A DNA stretch of 64,000 nucleotides from CBFHMJ01 sp965656875 (GTDB lineage: Bacteria > Pseudomonadota > Gammaproteobacteria > Enterobacterales > Alteromonadaceae): NCBI GenBank assembly GCA_965656875.1, contig CBFHMJ010000002.1:124001-188000 (forward strand). Direction: 5' to 3'. Position numbers and translations under genes: made by a program. Position 1 is the stretch's first letter. Each line of letters starts with the position of its first letter. The notes beneath the pieces are model-generated. The model worked only from the letters and a program-made list of their open reading frames with translations. It made no database searches and was not told the DNA's origin. This document shows, in pieces, positions 27,562-38,200 of this stretch.

Positions 27562-28347
27562 GTGAAAATAAAACTGTCTGGATACATTTTTAACATTAGA
27601 TTGATTCCTCTGACGGTTACATTGGTTGCCTTTGCCATTTTGTTCCGACTCGGATATTGGCAAACCACGAGAGCTGAAGAGAAAGTTGAACGAAAAGCTC
27701 ATATAGAACAGCTACAGAAACAGGGTGTTATTGAACTGTTCCAGCTTGCATCTTTTATCGAGAAATACGATCCGACCGGTTTATTAGTGTCGGTAACCGG
27801 GCAGTTTATACCTGAAAAAGCATGGTTGCTTGATAACCAGATTGTTAAGGGTAAGCCGGGTTATGACGTGTTAGTGGCATTTCAGCCTAGTGATGAAAAA
27901 ACTCACTTACTCGTCAATCTTGGTTGGATTCAGGGAGATTATGGTAATCGACAAGTATTGCCTGAAGTTTCAATACCGGAAGGTGAGTTTTCACTCGAAT
28001 TAATGGTTAAGTCGGAAGATAAGCAAACCATTACGTTATCGAATGTTCAGGAAAGTGACAGGCGATGGCCGAAAAGAATTCAACAAGTTGATTTCGACTG
28101 GCTTAAAGCGAGCCATGGGCAATCATTCATGCCAGTTACTTTTTTGCTGAACAGTGACAGTGGGATTAAGCAAGCATCTACAGACCAAAGCTTGTTACTG
28201 TCGAAATATATCTATCATTACAATCCGGTTGTTATGGAGCCGGAGAAACACAGAGGCTATGCCATGCAGTGGTTCTTACTCGCTGCCAGTGTATTGATAA
28301 TTTTTATCGTGGCAAGCCGGGAAAAGCAGCATCAGGAGACACCATGA
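27562..28347 (+). CDS. SURF1-family oxidase assembly protein
   Basis: A protein of about 261 residues with the SURF1 layout: an N-terminal membrane helix ending in FRLGYWQ, a soluble periplasmic domain with GQFIPEKAWLLDNQ and VLVNLGWIQG-like blocks, and a C-terminal helix preceded by HRGYAMQWF. SURF1 helps place heme a in subunit I. The start chosen is GTG 27562 with GGAG five bases upstream; TTG 27538 is the alternative. Its stop overlaps the start of the next gene (ATGA). Confidence 0.92.
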   Translation: MKIKLSGYIFNIRLIPLTVTLVAFAILFRLGYWQTTRAEEKVERKAHIEQLQKQGVIELFQLASFIEKYDPTGLLVSVTGQFIPEKAWLLDNQIVKGKPGYDVLVAFQPSDEKTHLLVNLGWIQGDYGNRQVLPEVSIPEGEFSLELMVKSEDKQTITLSNVQESDRRWPKRIQQVDFDWLKASHGQSFMPVTFLLNSDSGIKQASTDQSLLLSKYIYHYNPVVMEPEKHRGYAMQWFLLAASVLIIFIVASREKQHQETP

Positions 28348-28883
28348 AATCGAAAACAGCCATGATGGCCGTGTTAGGTATGTTCGTATTACCGGCATTG
28401 CTTGCCTGGGTCGTATTAAAGTTTGAATTGTATAACGCAGGGCAAACCAATAAAGGTGAATTCTTATCAATGGAAGTCGGCTTAGCAGATTTACCGGCGA
28501 TGGATGAGAAAAAAGGTTACTGGAACATGGTGTATGTCTTGCCTGAAACCTGCGATCAATATTGCGACAACATGCTGTACGTACTTCGTCAGGGATACGT
28601 AGCATTGGGTAAATTACAGGGTGATGTTCGACCTGTTGTACTGACAGGAAACCATGACGCCGATGCATATATCGAGAAATATCCTGAGTTGATGTTTCTT
28701 CCGACCACAAACAGTGAAACCAATCAGATCGAACGATTAAACAGTCAGCATTTATATCTGGCTGATCCTTTTGGTCAGGTCATTCTTCAATATGAAGGCG
28801 TAGCTGATCGCCAGGACATGATCATTAAAGTGAAAGATGTGCTGGCAGATGTGAAGCGGCTTATTAAATATTCCCGTGCGTAA
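28344..28883 (+). CDS. Membrane-anchored Sco/thioredoxin-like protein, oxidase locus
   Basis: A 179-residue protein with one N-terminal membrane helix and a periplasmic domain. A CxxxC motif (ETCDQYCDN) sits after a predicted beta strand, as in Sco proteins, and YLADPFGQVILQY resembles the end of that fold. The Sco copper-binding His is not visible. It may move copper or reduce thiols during oxidase assembly; this is inference from motif and from its position between SURF1 and ctaA. It starts within the SURF1 stop codon, so the two are probably coupled. Confidence 0.7.
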   Translation: MKSKTAMMAVLGMFVLPALLAWVVLKFELYNAGQTNKGEFLSMEVGLADLPAMDEKKGYWNMVYVLPETCDQYCDNMLYVLRQGYVALGKLQGDVRPVVLTGNHDADAYIEKYPELMFLPTTNSETNQIERLNSQHLYLADPFGQVILQYEGVADRQDMIIKVKDVLADVKRLIKYSRA

Positions 28884-29039
28884 GACATGAGTCTAAAGGA
28901 ACGCATTGGTCACAAGAGCAGTATTTGTGGTGTTAACACACCATGTAATGGAGCACTAACGTTGATAAAACAATAAGTCTGAAGCCGCATGTAGTCACTC
29001 AGTGTTGCGACAACCGGACAAGAAGTACCGAGGCAAACA

Positions 29040-30032
29040 ATGACAAATAAAACACTAAGAAAAGTCGTAATGGCAGCCGTCGCTCTGGCTGTCATGGTGG
29101 TAATGCTGGGATCGTATACACGGTTAACGGATGCAGGGCTTGGTTGTCCTGACTGGCCGGGTTGCTACGGTTTTATCACAGTTCCTGAAACTGCTGAACA
29201 TATTGAATTGGCTGAAGCCGCTTATCCTGAGCGTCCCGTAGAACCTCATAAAGCATGGAATGAAATGATCCATCGCTATTTCGCTTCAACTCTCGGTTTT
29301 CTTATCCTGGTCATCTTCATCGGATCGATAACGCGCAAACGTGAACAAGGTCCGAAAAAACTCCCGATGTTTCTGCTTGCACTGGTGCTATTCCAGGGAG
29401 CACTAGGCATGTGGACGGTTACGATGAATCTAATGCCTTTGGTGGTTATGGGGCACTTATTGGGCGGTTTTACAACGTTAACACTGTTATTTGTTTTGTA
29501 TTTACGTCTCACGGATTATCAGGTGCCAGGTGGGGACGTTAGTGTTCGTCCATTGCTAACGGCTTCATTAGTTGGCTTGATTATTCTAATTGCTCAAATA
29601 GCGCTGGGAGGCTGGACTGCAGCTAACTATGCCGCAGTTGCCTGTACTCAGCTACCGGTTTGTGAAGGCGAATGGATGGAAAAGATTACGCTGTCTGGTG
29701 CATTTAGCATCCCAGAAGCTGATAACTATGAGTTTGGTGCTCACAATTACGATGCTCGAATGACGATCCATGTGTTACATCGTATTGGCGCTGTTATCAC
29801 CGTGGTTTATTTATTGTGGTTGGCGGCTAAGTTAAATGCTGCAGCGATGACACCTTTCTTTAAACGTCTTTCATTTCTTCTGGGACTGACCGTGATGGTT
29901 CAGTTCTTATTGGGTGTTGGCAACGTGGTGTTAAAACTACCGATTTCCGTTGCTGTTGTTCATAACTTTGTTGCTGTTGTACTGGCGATGGTACTGAGTA
30001 CTGTCATTTACAGCATTGCCAGAAAGGCATAA
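29040..30032 (+). CDS. ctaA: Heme A synthase
   Basis: A 330-residue membrane protein with eight helices of the CtaA/Cox15 family. The first loop has TRLTDAGLGCPDWPGCYG with the family's cysteines, and paired heme-binding His residues are seen in HRYFAST, MGHLLGG, HVLHRIG and VVHNFVA. It oxidises heme O to heme A for the aa3 oxidase. A 157-base gap precedes it; ctaB follows nine bases downstream. Confidence 0.95.
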   Translation: MTNKTLRKVVMAAVALAVMVVMLGSYTRLTDAGLGCPDWPGCYGFITVPETAEHIELAEAAYPERPVEPHKAWNEMIHRYFASTLGFLILVIFIGSITRKREQGPKKLPMFLLALVLFQGALGMWTVTMNLMPLVVMGHLLGGFTTLTLLFVLYLRLTDYQVPGGDVSVRPLLTASLVGLIILIAQIALGGWTAANYAAVACTQLPVCEGEWMEKITLSGAFSIPEADNYEFGAHNYDARMTIHVLHRIGAVITVVYLLWLAAKLNAAAMTPFFKRLSFLLGLTVMVQFLLGVGNVVLKLPISVAVVHNFVAVVLAMVLSTVIYSIARKA

Positions 30033-30041
30033 GGGGTTGCT

Positions 30042-30950
30042 ATGCAATTAGCTGCTGAAGCTACACAACGAAAGTCGATGCGTTCAATCGCAAGTGATTA
30101 CCTTGAACTGACAAAACCTAAAGTGGTTGCGTTGTTGGTTTTAACTGCGTGGGTCGGCATGATACTCGCAACACCAGAACGTGCTTCTTTAATGCAAATG
30201 ACAATAGGCTTGCTGGGTATTGGTATTTTGTCGGGTGCAGCTGCAACATTTAACCATGTTGTTGATTACCGTATCGATGCTCAAATGGCTCGAACATACA
30301 ACCGGCCTGTTGCTAAAGGACGAATAGAAATAGCAAAGGCAACGGGTTTTGCTTGTTTACTGACGGTTGTTGGTTTTTTAATGCTGGCGTTGTGGGTTAA
30401 CTGGATGACCGCATGGTTGACGTTAGCGAGTCTTGTTGGCTATGCGGTGTTTTATACCATGTATCTGAAGCGAGCTACGCCGCAAAATATTGTCATTGGC
30501 GGACTTGCAGGGGCTATGCCGCCGTTGTTGGGTTGGACAACCGTTACAGGGGAGATTCATTCTCATGCTTTGTTGCTGGTGATGATTATCTTTACCTGGA
30601 CGCCACCACATTTTTGGGCTTTGGCGATTCATCGTCGTGACGATTACGCTCGTGTCGATATGCCAATGTTGCCTGTCACACACGGTATCGAATTCACTAA
30701 AACATCTATATTACTCTATACCCTGTTGTTACAAGTTGTTGGCTTTTTACCGTATCTGGTCGGCATGACCGGGTTGATTTATTTAATCAGCAGTTTCGTA
30801 TTAAACAGCTATTTTATGTGGTATGCGTGGAAGTTAAAATATGACGCTGATAAGGATACAGCCATGAGTATGTTTAAGTTTTCTATTATTCACCTCATGT
30901 TGGTATTCGTCGTGTTAATTGTTGATCATTATTGGAAAATAACGCTTTGA
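30042..30950 (+). CDS. ctaB: Heme O synthase (protoheme IX farnesyltransferase)
   Basis: A 302-residue UbiA-family prenyltransferase with nine predicted helices. The substrate and Mg-diphosphate motif is in NHVVDYRIDAQMARTYNRP, and the second one near HRRDDYARVDMPM. It attaches a farnesyl group to protoheme to give heme O, the substrate of CtaA encoded just before. Its stop overlaps the probable TTG start of sco. Confidence 0.96.
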   Translation: MQLAAEATQRKSMRSIASDYLELTKPKVVALLVLTAWVGMILATPERASLMQMTIGLLGIGILSGAAATFNHVVDYRIDAQMARTYNRPVAKGRIEIAKATGFACLLTVVGFLMLALWVNWMTAWLTLASLVGYAVFYTMYLKRATPQNIVIGGLAGAMPPLLGWTTVTGEIHSHALLLVMIIFTWTPPHFWALAIHRRDDYARVDMPMLPVTHGIEFTKTSILLYTLLLQVVGFLPYLVGMTGLIYLISSFVLNSYFMWYAWKLKYDADKDTAMSMFKFSIIHLMLVFVVLIVDHYWKITL

Positions 30951-31582
30951 ACAGTTCCAGAATTCTACTCTTTTGTGTTGCTGTTGTTGCATTAGTGGCT
31001 GGAATTTTTCTGGCTAAACAAGCTTCGTTTAATCCAGAGTTATTAAAGGCCAGGTATTACGAACCTGCCAGACAACTGGACAGTTTTGAGTTGATTGATC
31101 AACACAATAAGCCGTTTGATCGGGCTGCTTTACAAGGGAAATGGAGTTTAGTTTTCTTAGGTTATACTCATTGTCCTGATGTATGCCCGATGACTCTGGC
31201 TAAATTGGCTAATTTGGATAAAAAGATAAAACGAGAAGGTATTGATGATATCCAAATCGTTTTTATTTCTGTCGATCCTGCCAGAGATGATGCTGCAAGA
31301 TTGAAAGAGTATACGGCTTACTTTAATGAAGAATTTATTGCGGCAACCGCTGAACATAAGCAGTTATACCCCTTTGTCAGAAATCTGGGCCTGATGTATG
31401 CCATGGTGGATGATACCGAAGCTGGAAATGAGTATGCAGTTGATCACAGTGCATCTATCTCATTATTAAATCCGGCCGGAAATCTTCAGGCGATGTTTAA
31501 ACCTGAAATCAAAAAAGGTGCTGTTCCCGTCGTCAATATGACCGACTTGTTAAGCGATTTGCTGGCAATCCACAATCAGTAA
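30947..31582 (+). CDS. SCO1/SenC copper chaperone
   Basis: A protein of about 211 residues with an N-terminal membrane anchor and a thioredoxin-like periplasmic domain. The copper motif is YTHCPDVCPMTL and the distal His is in AVDHSASI. It delivers copper to the CuA site of subunit II. The probable start is TTG 30947, overlapping the ctaB stop, with GGA about ten bases upstream; TTG 30932 is possible. It ends the assembly operon. Confidence 0.93.
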   Translation: MNSSRILLFCVAVVALVAGIFLAKQASFNPELLKARYYEPARQLDSFELIDQHNKPFDRAALQGKWSLVFLGYTHCPDVCPMTLAKLANLDKKIKREGIDDIQIVFISVDPARDDAARLKEYTAYFNEEFIAATAEHKQLYPFVRNLGLMYAMVDDTEAGNEYAVDHSASISLLNPAGNLQAMFKPEIKKGAVPVVNMTDLLSDLLAIHNQ

Positions 31583-31898
31583 CTATTTACTCTTTATTCT
31601 CTATTGGTGTCAGTTTATTACTGGCACCAGAATCCCATCATTGAAACCCATCGTCCGTTTAGTCAAAACGTTTCGAAGAATATCTTTAACGATCAACATA
31701 CCTGACAGAAAAATTCAGTAATTTGCTGAAATTATTCAGATTTTAAACAGGGATTTGCTGCCTGTTCTTTCGGTACGATGGTTGTTATTAGCTCGTCAAA
31801 AAAATCACCACTTAATCCTTTGCATTTTTAATTATGGTCTACACTTAACTCAAGTTGTGAACAAACCAAGAGCAAAATGATAAGCGCGAAAGGACACC
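31583..31898. promoter_or_regulatory. Intergenic region before the chemosensory operon
   Basis: These 316 bases separate sco from the STAS gene and should hold the promoter of the chemosensory operon. No convincing sigma70, sigma28 or sigma54 element and no strong terminator for sco could be fixed by eye. Confidence 0.5.
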
Positions 31899-32174
31899 AT
31901 GTTTAAGCTTCCCGAACAGCTGGTTATCCAGCACATAGACGATCTCCATCAGCAAATTTTAGAGTATTTGAAGACAGAAGAAGTCATTGTGATTGATGGT
32001 TCAGACGTAATAAAAATGGATACATCAGGGATCCAGCTTCTTTGCTCTATTCAGAAAGGTTTGCAGTCCGTTGGACAAAAAATTCACTGGCGGGAACCCG
32101 GTGAAGTATTGAAATCAACGGCCAGAATGACTGGCGTCAGTGACTTTCTCGATTTGTCTGTAACGAACGAGTAA
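31899..32174 (+). CDS. STAS-domain protein of the chemosensory operon
   Basis: A 91-residue single STAS domain. The loop with the phosphorylatable residue reads KMDTSGIQLL, as in anti-sigma factor antagonists and MlaB-like proteins. In operons of this layout (STAS-cheY-cheA-cheW-mcp-cheR-cheD-cheB) it is a regular first gene; its role there is not well defined. AAAGGA lies five bases before the ATG. Confidence 0.85.
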   Translation: MFKLPEQLVIQHIDDLHQQILEYLKTEEVIVIDGSDVIKMDTSGIQLLCSIQKGLQSVGQKIHWREPGEVLKSTARMTGVSDFLDLSVTNE

Positions 32175-32187
32175 TAGGAAAAATAAG

Positions 32188-32550
32188 ATGACGAAAATAC
32201 TGACAGTGGATGACTCCGCCTCAATGAGGCAAATGGTTACCTTCACATTGAAAAAAGCAGGATTCGAAGTCGAAGCGGCTAAAGATGGCGTTGAAGCGCT
32301 GGAAATTGCAAAGAACACGGGATTCGATGTTGTTATCTCAGACGTTAATATGCCGAACATGGATGGTATTACTTTAATCAAGGAACTAAGGAGCCTGCCT
32401 AAATACAAGTTTGTTCCTATGCTGATGCTGACAACGGAATCGGGTATGGATAAAAAAATGGAAGGTAAAGCGGCTGGTGCGACCGGCTGGATTGTTAAAC
32501 CTTTTAATCCTGATCAATTGCTTGCTGTAATTAATAAAGTTGCCCGTTAA
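32188..32550 (+). CDS. cheY: CheY-like response regulator
   Basis: A 120-residue single receiver domain. The acidic pocket is Asp8/Asp9, the phosphoacceptor Asp52 in VISDVNMPNMDG, with Thr in MLTTES and Lys in IVKPFNP. It takes phosphate from the CheA encoded next to it and carries the output signal, to a flagellar motor or another target. No output domain is fused. It lies 13 bases after the STAS gene. Confidence 0.95.
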   Translation: MTKILTVDDSASMRQMVTFTLKKAGFEVEAAKDGVEALEIAKNTGFDVVISDVNMPNMDGITLIKELRSLPKYKFVPMLMLTTESGMDKKMEGKAAGATGWIVKPFNPDQLLAVINKVAR

Positions 32551-32573
32551 ACCCGGGGATTTGGGAGGGCAGC

Positions 32574-34682
32574 ATGAGCACTGATCTTAGTCAGTTTTAC
32601 GATGTTTTCTATGAAGAAAGCTTTGAAGGGCTGGACACTATGGAGTCAGAGCTGTTGGTATTGCAACCAGGCAATGTCGATAGCGAAACTCTCAATACGA
32701 TATTTCGCGCAGCTCACTCGATTAAAGGTGGCAGTGGCACGTTCGGCTTTACCGATGTTGCAGACTTCACCCATGTTGTTGAGACGTTACTTGATCAGCT
32801 AAGAGACGGACGCAGGGAGTTGATCGCTGAGTATGTCGACTTACTCCTTAAATCAGTTGATTGTTTACGCGGGTTATTGACCTCGCTGCAGCAGGAAATG
32901 CCCGTCGATACGGAAGAATCTCACAAACTTATAAAAGAATATGAAGCTATTCTTGAAGGGCAATCGTCAGAATCCTCATCAACGGACGATACTTCACATG
33001 ATTCATGTTCAGATGTTGATGAAGCTTCTACATCTGAAGTCTCCGATAACACCATTTGGTCCATCTATTTCAAGCCTGACGAAAACCTGTTTAAGACGGG
33101 GAATGAGCCACTTTATATGTTCATGGAGTTGGCAGATCTTGGCGACGTTACTATCAATGCGCATTGCGATGGTCTTCCAACACCAGAACATCTTCACCCG
33201 GATGACTGCTACTTTGCGTGGTCAATTAAACTGGCAACAGCAGAATCTAAGTCTCGTATCGAAGAGATTTTTGAATGGGTTGTTGATGAGTCTGAATTAA
33301 CTATTGAGCCTCTAGTGGCAGAGGATGATGAACCTGAAGAATTGTTCGTCATTAACGATGAATCTGAGCAACCTTCAACACCAGCTGAACCTGAACCTTT
33401 GCCAAAAGTGGATGAAACGGCTCCTCCACAAGACACTAAGGCTGCGACAAAGAAACCAGAAAATACCTCGATTAGAGTCAGCATTGATAAAGTCGATTCG
33501 TTGATCAATATGGTTGGCGAATTAGTCATTACTCAGGCTATGTTGCAACAACTAAGTGAAGGTGAACTGGATGAGAATGCGTTGGTTAGTTTGAATGAGG
33601 GATTAGCACAACTGGCGCATAACACCCGCGATCTTCAAGAAAGTGTCATGCAGATTCGTATGCTTCCTATCAGTTTTGTATTCAGTCGTTTTCCCCGGTT
33701 GGTCCGTGACATTTCTCAAAAATTAGGAAAGCAGGTTGAATTAAAGCTCTTCGGGGAAAGTACGGAACTCGATAAAACAGTCATGGAGAAAATTTCAGAT
33801 CCCATCGTTCATCTGATCCGTAACTCTATGGATCATGGGCTGGAAACACCGGGGGAGCGGGAAGCGTTGGGAAAAGATCCGGTTGGAAGTGTCACACTCA
33901 ATGCATTTCATCAGGGTGGTAACATTGTGATCGAAATCGCTGACGATGGACGAGGATTAAACTCAGAAAAGATTCGTGACAAAGCTATTGAGCGAGGACT
34001 GATTTCTGCCGAAGAAACCTTGTCTGTTGATGATATTAATGAACTGATTTTCAGACCCGGATTTTCGACAGCTAATGAAGTGAGCGATATTTCCGGTCGA
34101 GGCGTAGGCATGGATGTTGTACGTCGTAATATTCAGGAATTAAACGGTTCCGTTGAGGTCATGTCTGAAGAGGGACAAGGCTCAACATTTACTATTCGTT
34201 TGCCTTTAACGCTCGCTATTCTCGATGGTCAACTGGTGACAGTTGATAATCACGTTTACATCATTCCTTTAGTTAACATCATTGAATCCATTCAAATCAA
34301 CATCGAACAGGTCAATCACGTTGCGGGTGACATGGCTATATTACGCCAGCGTGATGAATATATTCCTATTCTGCGGTTAAACCGCTTATTTAATCACAGC
34401 CAGGACAATAAACATCTGGATAAAGGATTACTGGTTATTGTGGACAGCGACAGTGGAAAAGTTGGACTGCTGGTGGATGACTTACTCTCTCAACAGCAAG
34501 TTGTCATTAAAAGTCTGGAAGCTAACTTTCAGCGTGTTGAGGGCGTTTCCGGTGCAACGATCCTGGGTGATGGCACGGTTTCATTAATTGTTGATATCAG
34601 CGGCCTTATTAAGCTGGCCGGATTAAAAAAGGCTGGGCGCAACGGGCTGAACTTTAACTTGCCCGTGGATAAAGCAGGGTGA
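32574..34682 (+). CDS. cheA: Chemotaxis histidine kinase CheA
   Basis: A 702-residue kinase. Domains in order: Hpt with His48 in RAAHSIKGG; a linker; a P2-like domain (residues ~160-260); an acidic Pro-rich linker; dimerisation helices (from ~residue 300, RVSIDKVDSLINMVGELV); an HATPase with HLIRNSMDHG, DDGRGL and GRGVGMD; and a CheW-like domain at the end. It phosphorylates CheY and CheB in response to the receptor. GGAGG lies six bases before the ATG. Confidence 0.97.
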   Translation: MSTDLSQFYDVFYEESFEGLDTMESELLVLQPGNVDSETLNTIFRAAHSIKGGSGTFGFTDVADFTHVVETLLDQLRDGRRELIAEYVDLLLKSVDCLRGLLTSLQQEMPVDTEESHKLIKEYEAILEGQSSESSSTDDTSHDSCSDVDEASTSEVSDNTIWSIYFKPDENLFKTGNEPLYMFMELADLGDVTINAHCDGLPTPEHLHPDDCYFAWSIKLATAESKSRIEEIFEWVVDESELTIEPLVAEDDEPEELFVINDESEQPSTPAEPEPLPKVDETAPPQDTKAATKKPENTSIRVSIDKVDSLINMVGELVITQAMLQQLSEGELDENALVSLNEGLAQLAHNTRDLQESVMQIRMLPISFVFSRFPRLVRDISQKLGKQVELKLFGESTELDKTVMEKISDPIVHLIRNSMDHGLETPGEREALGKDPVGSVTLNAFHQGGNIVIEIADDGRGLNSEKIRDKAIERGLISAEETLSVDDINELIFRPGFSTANEVSDISGRGVGMDVVRRNIQELNGSVEVMSEEGQGSTFTIRLPLTLAILDGQLVTVDNHVYIIPLVNIIESIQINIEQVNHVAGDMAILRQRDEYIPILRLNRLFNHSQDNKHLDKGLLVIVDSDSGKVGLLVDDLLSQQQVVIKSLEANFQRVEGVSGATILGDGTVSLIVDISGLIKLAGLKKAGRNGLNFNLPVDKAG

Positions 34683-34687
34683 ATTGA

Positions 34688-35191
34688 ATGGAGCATCAGG
34701 AATATAACGCGATTCAGGAAAAAATAAATCTGGGTGTTGGTGCTGCTGAAGTAGGTGAAAAGCAATACCTGACATTCCTGATGGCAGGTGAAGAGTATGG
34801 CGTGGATATTTTGAGTGTTCAGGAAATACGAGGTTGGGATAAAACCACTGCCATACCTAATGCACCTGAATTTGTGAATGGTGTGATGAACTTACGTGGT
34901 GCGATCGTGCCTGTTATCGATTTACGGCTTCGTTTCAACCTGGAACAAATTGAATATGGCCCGGTTACTGTGGTGATTGTGGTGAAAGTCGAGCTGGAAG
35001 AAGGTGAAAAAATTATTGGGCTTGTGGTGGATGCCGTCTCTGATGTGTACACGGTTAACGAACTGGAAGCCAGACAAGCACCGGAAGTTGGTGAAAATGA
35101 AAACAGAGAATTTGTCAAAGGTCTAATCAATATCGAAGAGAAACTTGTGGTGTTATTGGATCTAAAACCAGTCTTAACCTATCAATTTTGA
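34688..35191 (+). CDS. cheW: Chemotaxis coupling protein CheW
   Basis: A 167-residue CheW domain protein. It has YLTFLMAGEEYGVDI at the start of the domain, NLRGAIVPVIDLR in the middle and GLINIEEKLVVLLDL at the end, which are the usual CheW blocks. It links CheA to the chemoreceptor array. It starts six bases after cheA. Confidence 0.96.
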   Translation: MEHQEYNAIQEKINLGVGAAEVGEKQYLTFLMAGEEYGVDILSVQEIRGWDKTTAIPNAPEFVNGVMNLRGAIVPVIDLRLRFNLEQIEYGPVTVVIVVKVELEEGEKIIGLVVDAVSDVYTVNELEARQAPEVGENENREFVKGLINIEEKLVVLLDLKPVLTYQF

Positions 35192-35270
35192 ATAATACTG
35201 CTGATGGTAAATAGCATGCTCCATGCGGTTTGATTGCGCTATTTGACGTACAGAAGCAAAAGGAGGGGCA

Positions 35271-38200
35271 ATGAATCAGGTCGTAAAAGGGCAGATATTT
35301 AGCCGATTAATCATGACGTTTTTTGTCAATATAATCGTGTTTTTTGCCGTAATCAGTTATCTCGGGTTCGAGAGTAATAATTCCGCTTACATGGCTATTG
35401 CTGGTTTTATCGTTATTTCAGCCATCATGACTGCTGTGCTTTACAATTTTATCAATGAAATTGATCCCGGCGAAGATGATGAAGACAAATGGAGCAGTGT
35501 GATTGCAGACATTGATGCCTTGATTGCCAGTGACTGGGAGACTCAGGTGTTGACCGAAGGTGAAATCGGAGAGGCTCTTGAACGCATCAGGCAAGACAGG
35601 ATGATGGAGCCTCCGGTGTCTGCTGATCAAGCGTTATTGATTCGACAATCTCAGGCGCTGAACGTTTGCCAGGCAAATGTCATGATAGCGAACAACGACC
35701 TTGAAATTGTTTACATGAATGGTTCTGCTATCGAATTGTTCCAACGTAACCGGGACGCATTACAAGCTGCTGTATCTGGCTTTAATCCCGATTCACTTGT
35801 CGGCACTTGTGTTGATGCATTTCATAATAATCCTGCCCATCAGCGACAACTTTTGTCATCACTTAATAAGCCATATTTCACAACACTAACACTTGGTTCA
35901 CTGACATTCGAGTTAACAGCAACGCCGGTTTTCGATGAAGAAAGCAACCGGATTGGTACGGTTGTCGAATGGTATGACATCACGCAAAAACTGGCGAAAC
36001 AACGTCATGATGACCAGTTGGCTGCGACGAATTCCAGAATTAAAAATGCGCTGGATAACTGCCAGGCGAATGTGATGATGGCGGATAATGATTTCAATAT
36101 TGTTTACATGAACCATTCTGTGCGTGAAATGTTGTCCGGTAATGAAGCGGCATTGCAGAAAGAGTTGCCAGGATTCAACGTTGATAAGCTCATTGGTACT
36201 TGTGTTGATTCATTCCATAAAAACCCAGCTCATCAGCGTCAGATGGTTGCTTCATTAACGCGCAGCTATAACGCCCAACTGGAATTGGGGGAATTGACGT
36301 TTGATCTGATTGCAACACCAGTGTTTGATGACAATGGAGAAAGGTTGGGTACTGTCGTTGAGTGGAATGATTTGACGGCTGAACTGGCAAAACAAAAGGA
36401 GCAGCAAGAAGCTGCACGTTCTACCGCCAGAATTAAAAACGCACTGGATAATTGCCAGGCGAATGTAATGATGGCGGATAATGATTTCAACATCATTTAT
36501 ATGAACAATTCCGTTCGGGAAATGTTGCTGAAAAACGAATCTGATATTCAGGAAGTTTTGCCTGAATTCGATATGAATAAATTAATTGGAACGTGTGTTG
36601 ATGTGTTCCACAAAAAGCCATCTCATCAGCGTCAGATGGTGGCATCGCTCAAGCAGAGTTACAAAACACAATTGCCGGTTGGTGATCTGACTTTCGATCT
36701 CATAGCGACACCAGTATTTGATGACGACGGAGAGCGGCTGGGAACGGTTGTTGAATGGGAGGATATCACGGATGCCTTGCATCAACAGCATGTTGAACAG
36801 GAAAAATCTCGTTCAACAGCGCGGATAAAAAATGCGCTCGATAATTGTCAGGCCAATGTAATGATGGCAGACAATGACTTCAATATCATTTATATGAATA
36901 ACTCCGTCAGGCAGATGCTGAAAGGCAATGAAACGGAGCTAAGAACCATCTTACCAGGTTTTGCCGTCGATAATCTGATTGGAACCTGTGTCGATAGTTT
37001 CCATAAAAACCCTTCTCATCAGCGTCAGATGGTTTCTGGCCTGACTAGCAGTTATAACACTCGCTTAACGCTCGGTGCGTTGACCTTTGAACTCATTGCT
37101 ACCCCTGTATTTGATGATGATGGTGACAGGCTGGGCACTGTGGTTGAGTGGGAAGATATGACGGAAGCGTTGATTCAGCAACAGCGAGAAACAGAGATTG
37201 CCGCAGAGAATCAACGGATACGTCAGGCTCTCGATAATGTATCGACCAACACGATGATTGCTGATGATCACAACAATATCATTTATATGAATGCATCGAT
37301 TCATAACATGATGAATGAGGCTGAGTCGGATATTAAATCTGAACTGGCCAATTTCGACAGTCGTAATCTGGTGGGTAAAAACATTGATGTGTTCCACAAG
37401 AATCCGGCACATCAGCGCAGATTACTGGAATCAATGACGTCAACCTATAAAGCAGAAATTACCGTGGGTGGACGAACATTCTCGCTAGTCGCTAATCCGA
37501 TTATTGATGACGATAACAAACGGATCGGGACGGTCGTGGAATGGAACGACAGAACCAAAGAAGTTGCGATTGAACTTGAAATTGACAATCTGATTAGTAG
37601 TGCTGCCTCGGGTGATTTGACTCAACGCATTGGCGAAGAAAACAAAGATGGATTCTTCCTGCGTCTGGCGACGGGATTGAATCAGCTGGTAGGTATCGCT
37701 CAGGGCGTTATAGAAAATACGGCGAATTCACTGTCAGCTATGGCACATGGTGATATGACACAAGAGATCGTCGAAGATTATGAAGGTATTTTCGACAAGT
37801 TGAAGCAAGATGCGAATGCGACGGCAGGCAAACTGACAGAAGTGGTCACGAAAATATCTTCGGCCGCTCATACGGTTACAGCGGGTTCGGAAGAAATTGC
37901 GCAAGGTAATGCTGATTTAAGTCAACGTACAGAAGAGCAGGCATCGTCATTAGAGCAAACGGCCTCCAGCATGGAAGAGATGACGGCGACGGTTCGACAA
38001 AATGCTGACAGTGCTAAAGTCGCCAGTGAACTGGCATCAACGACCTGTGAACAAGCTCGCAAAGGCGGGGATGTTGTTGAACGGGCGGTTTCCTCGATGT
38101 CCGAAATCAACGATTCGAGTAAGAAAATAGCGGATATCATCGGTGTTATCGACGAAATTGCATTCCAGACTAATTTATTGGCATTGAATGCGGCTGTAGA

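Noticed and set aside
36190..37412. Several minus-strand open frames inside the chemoreceptor gene
   Set aside because: They recur with the PAS repeats and are antisense shadows of one coding sequence.
35658..37622. Regular spacing that could be taken for a repeat array or CRISPR
   Set aside because: The repeats are 393 bp, continuous coding sequence for PAS units, with no short repeat-spacer pattern.
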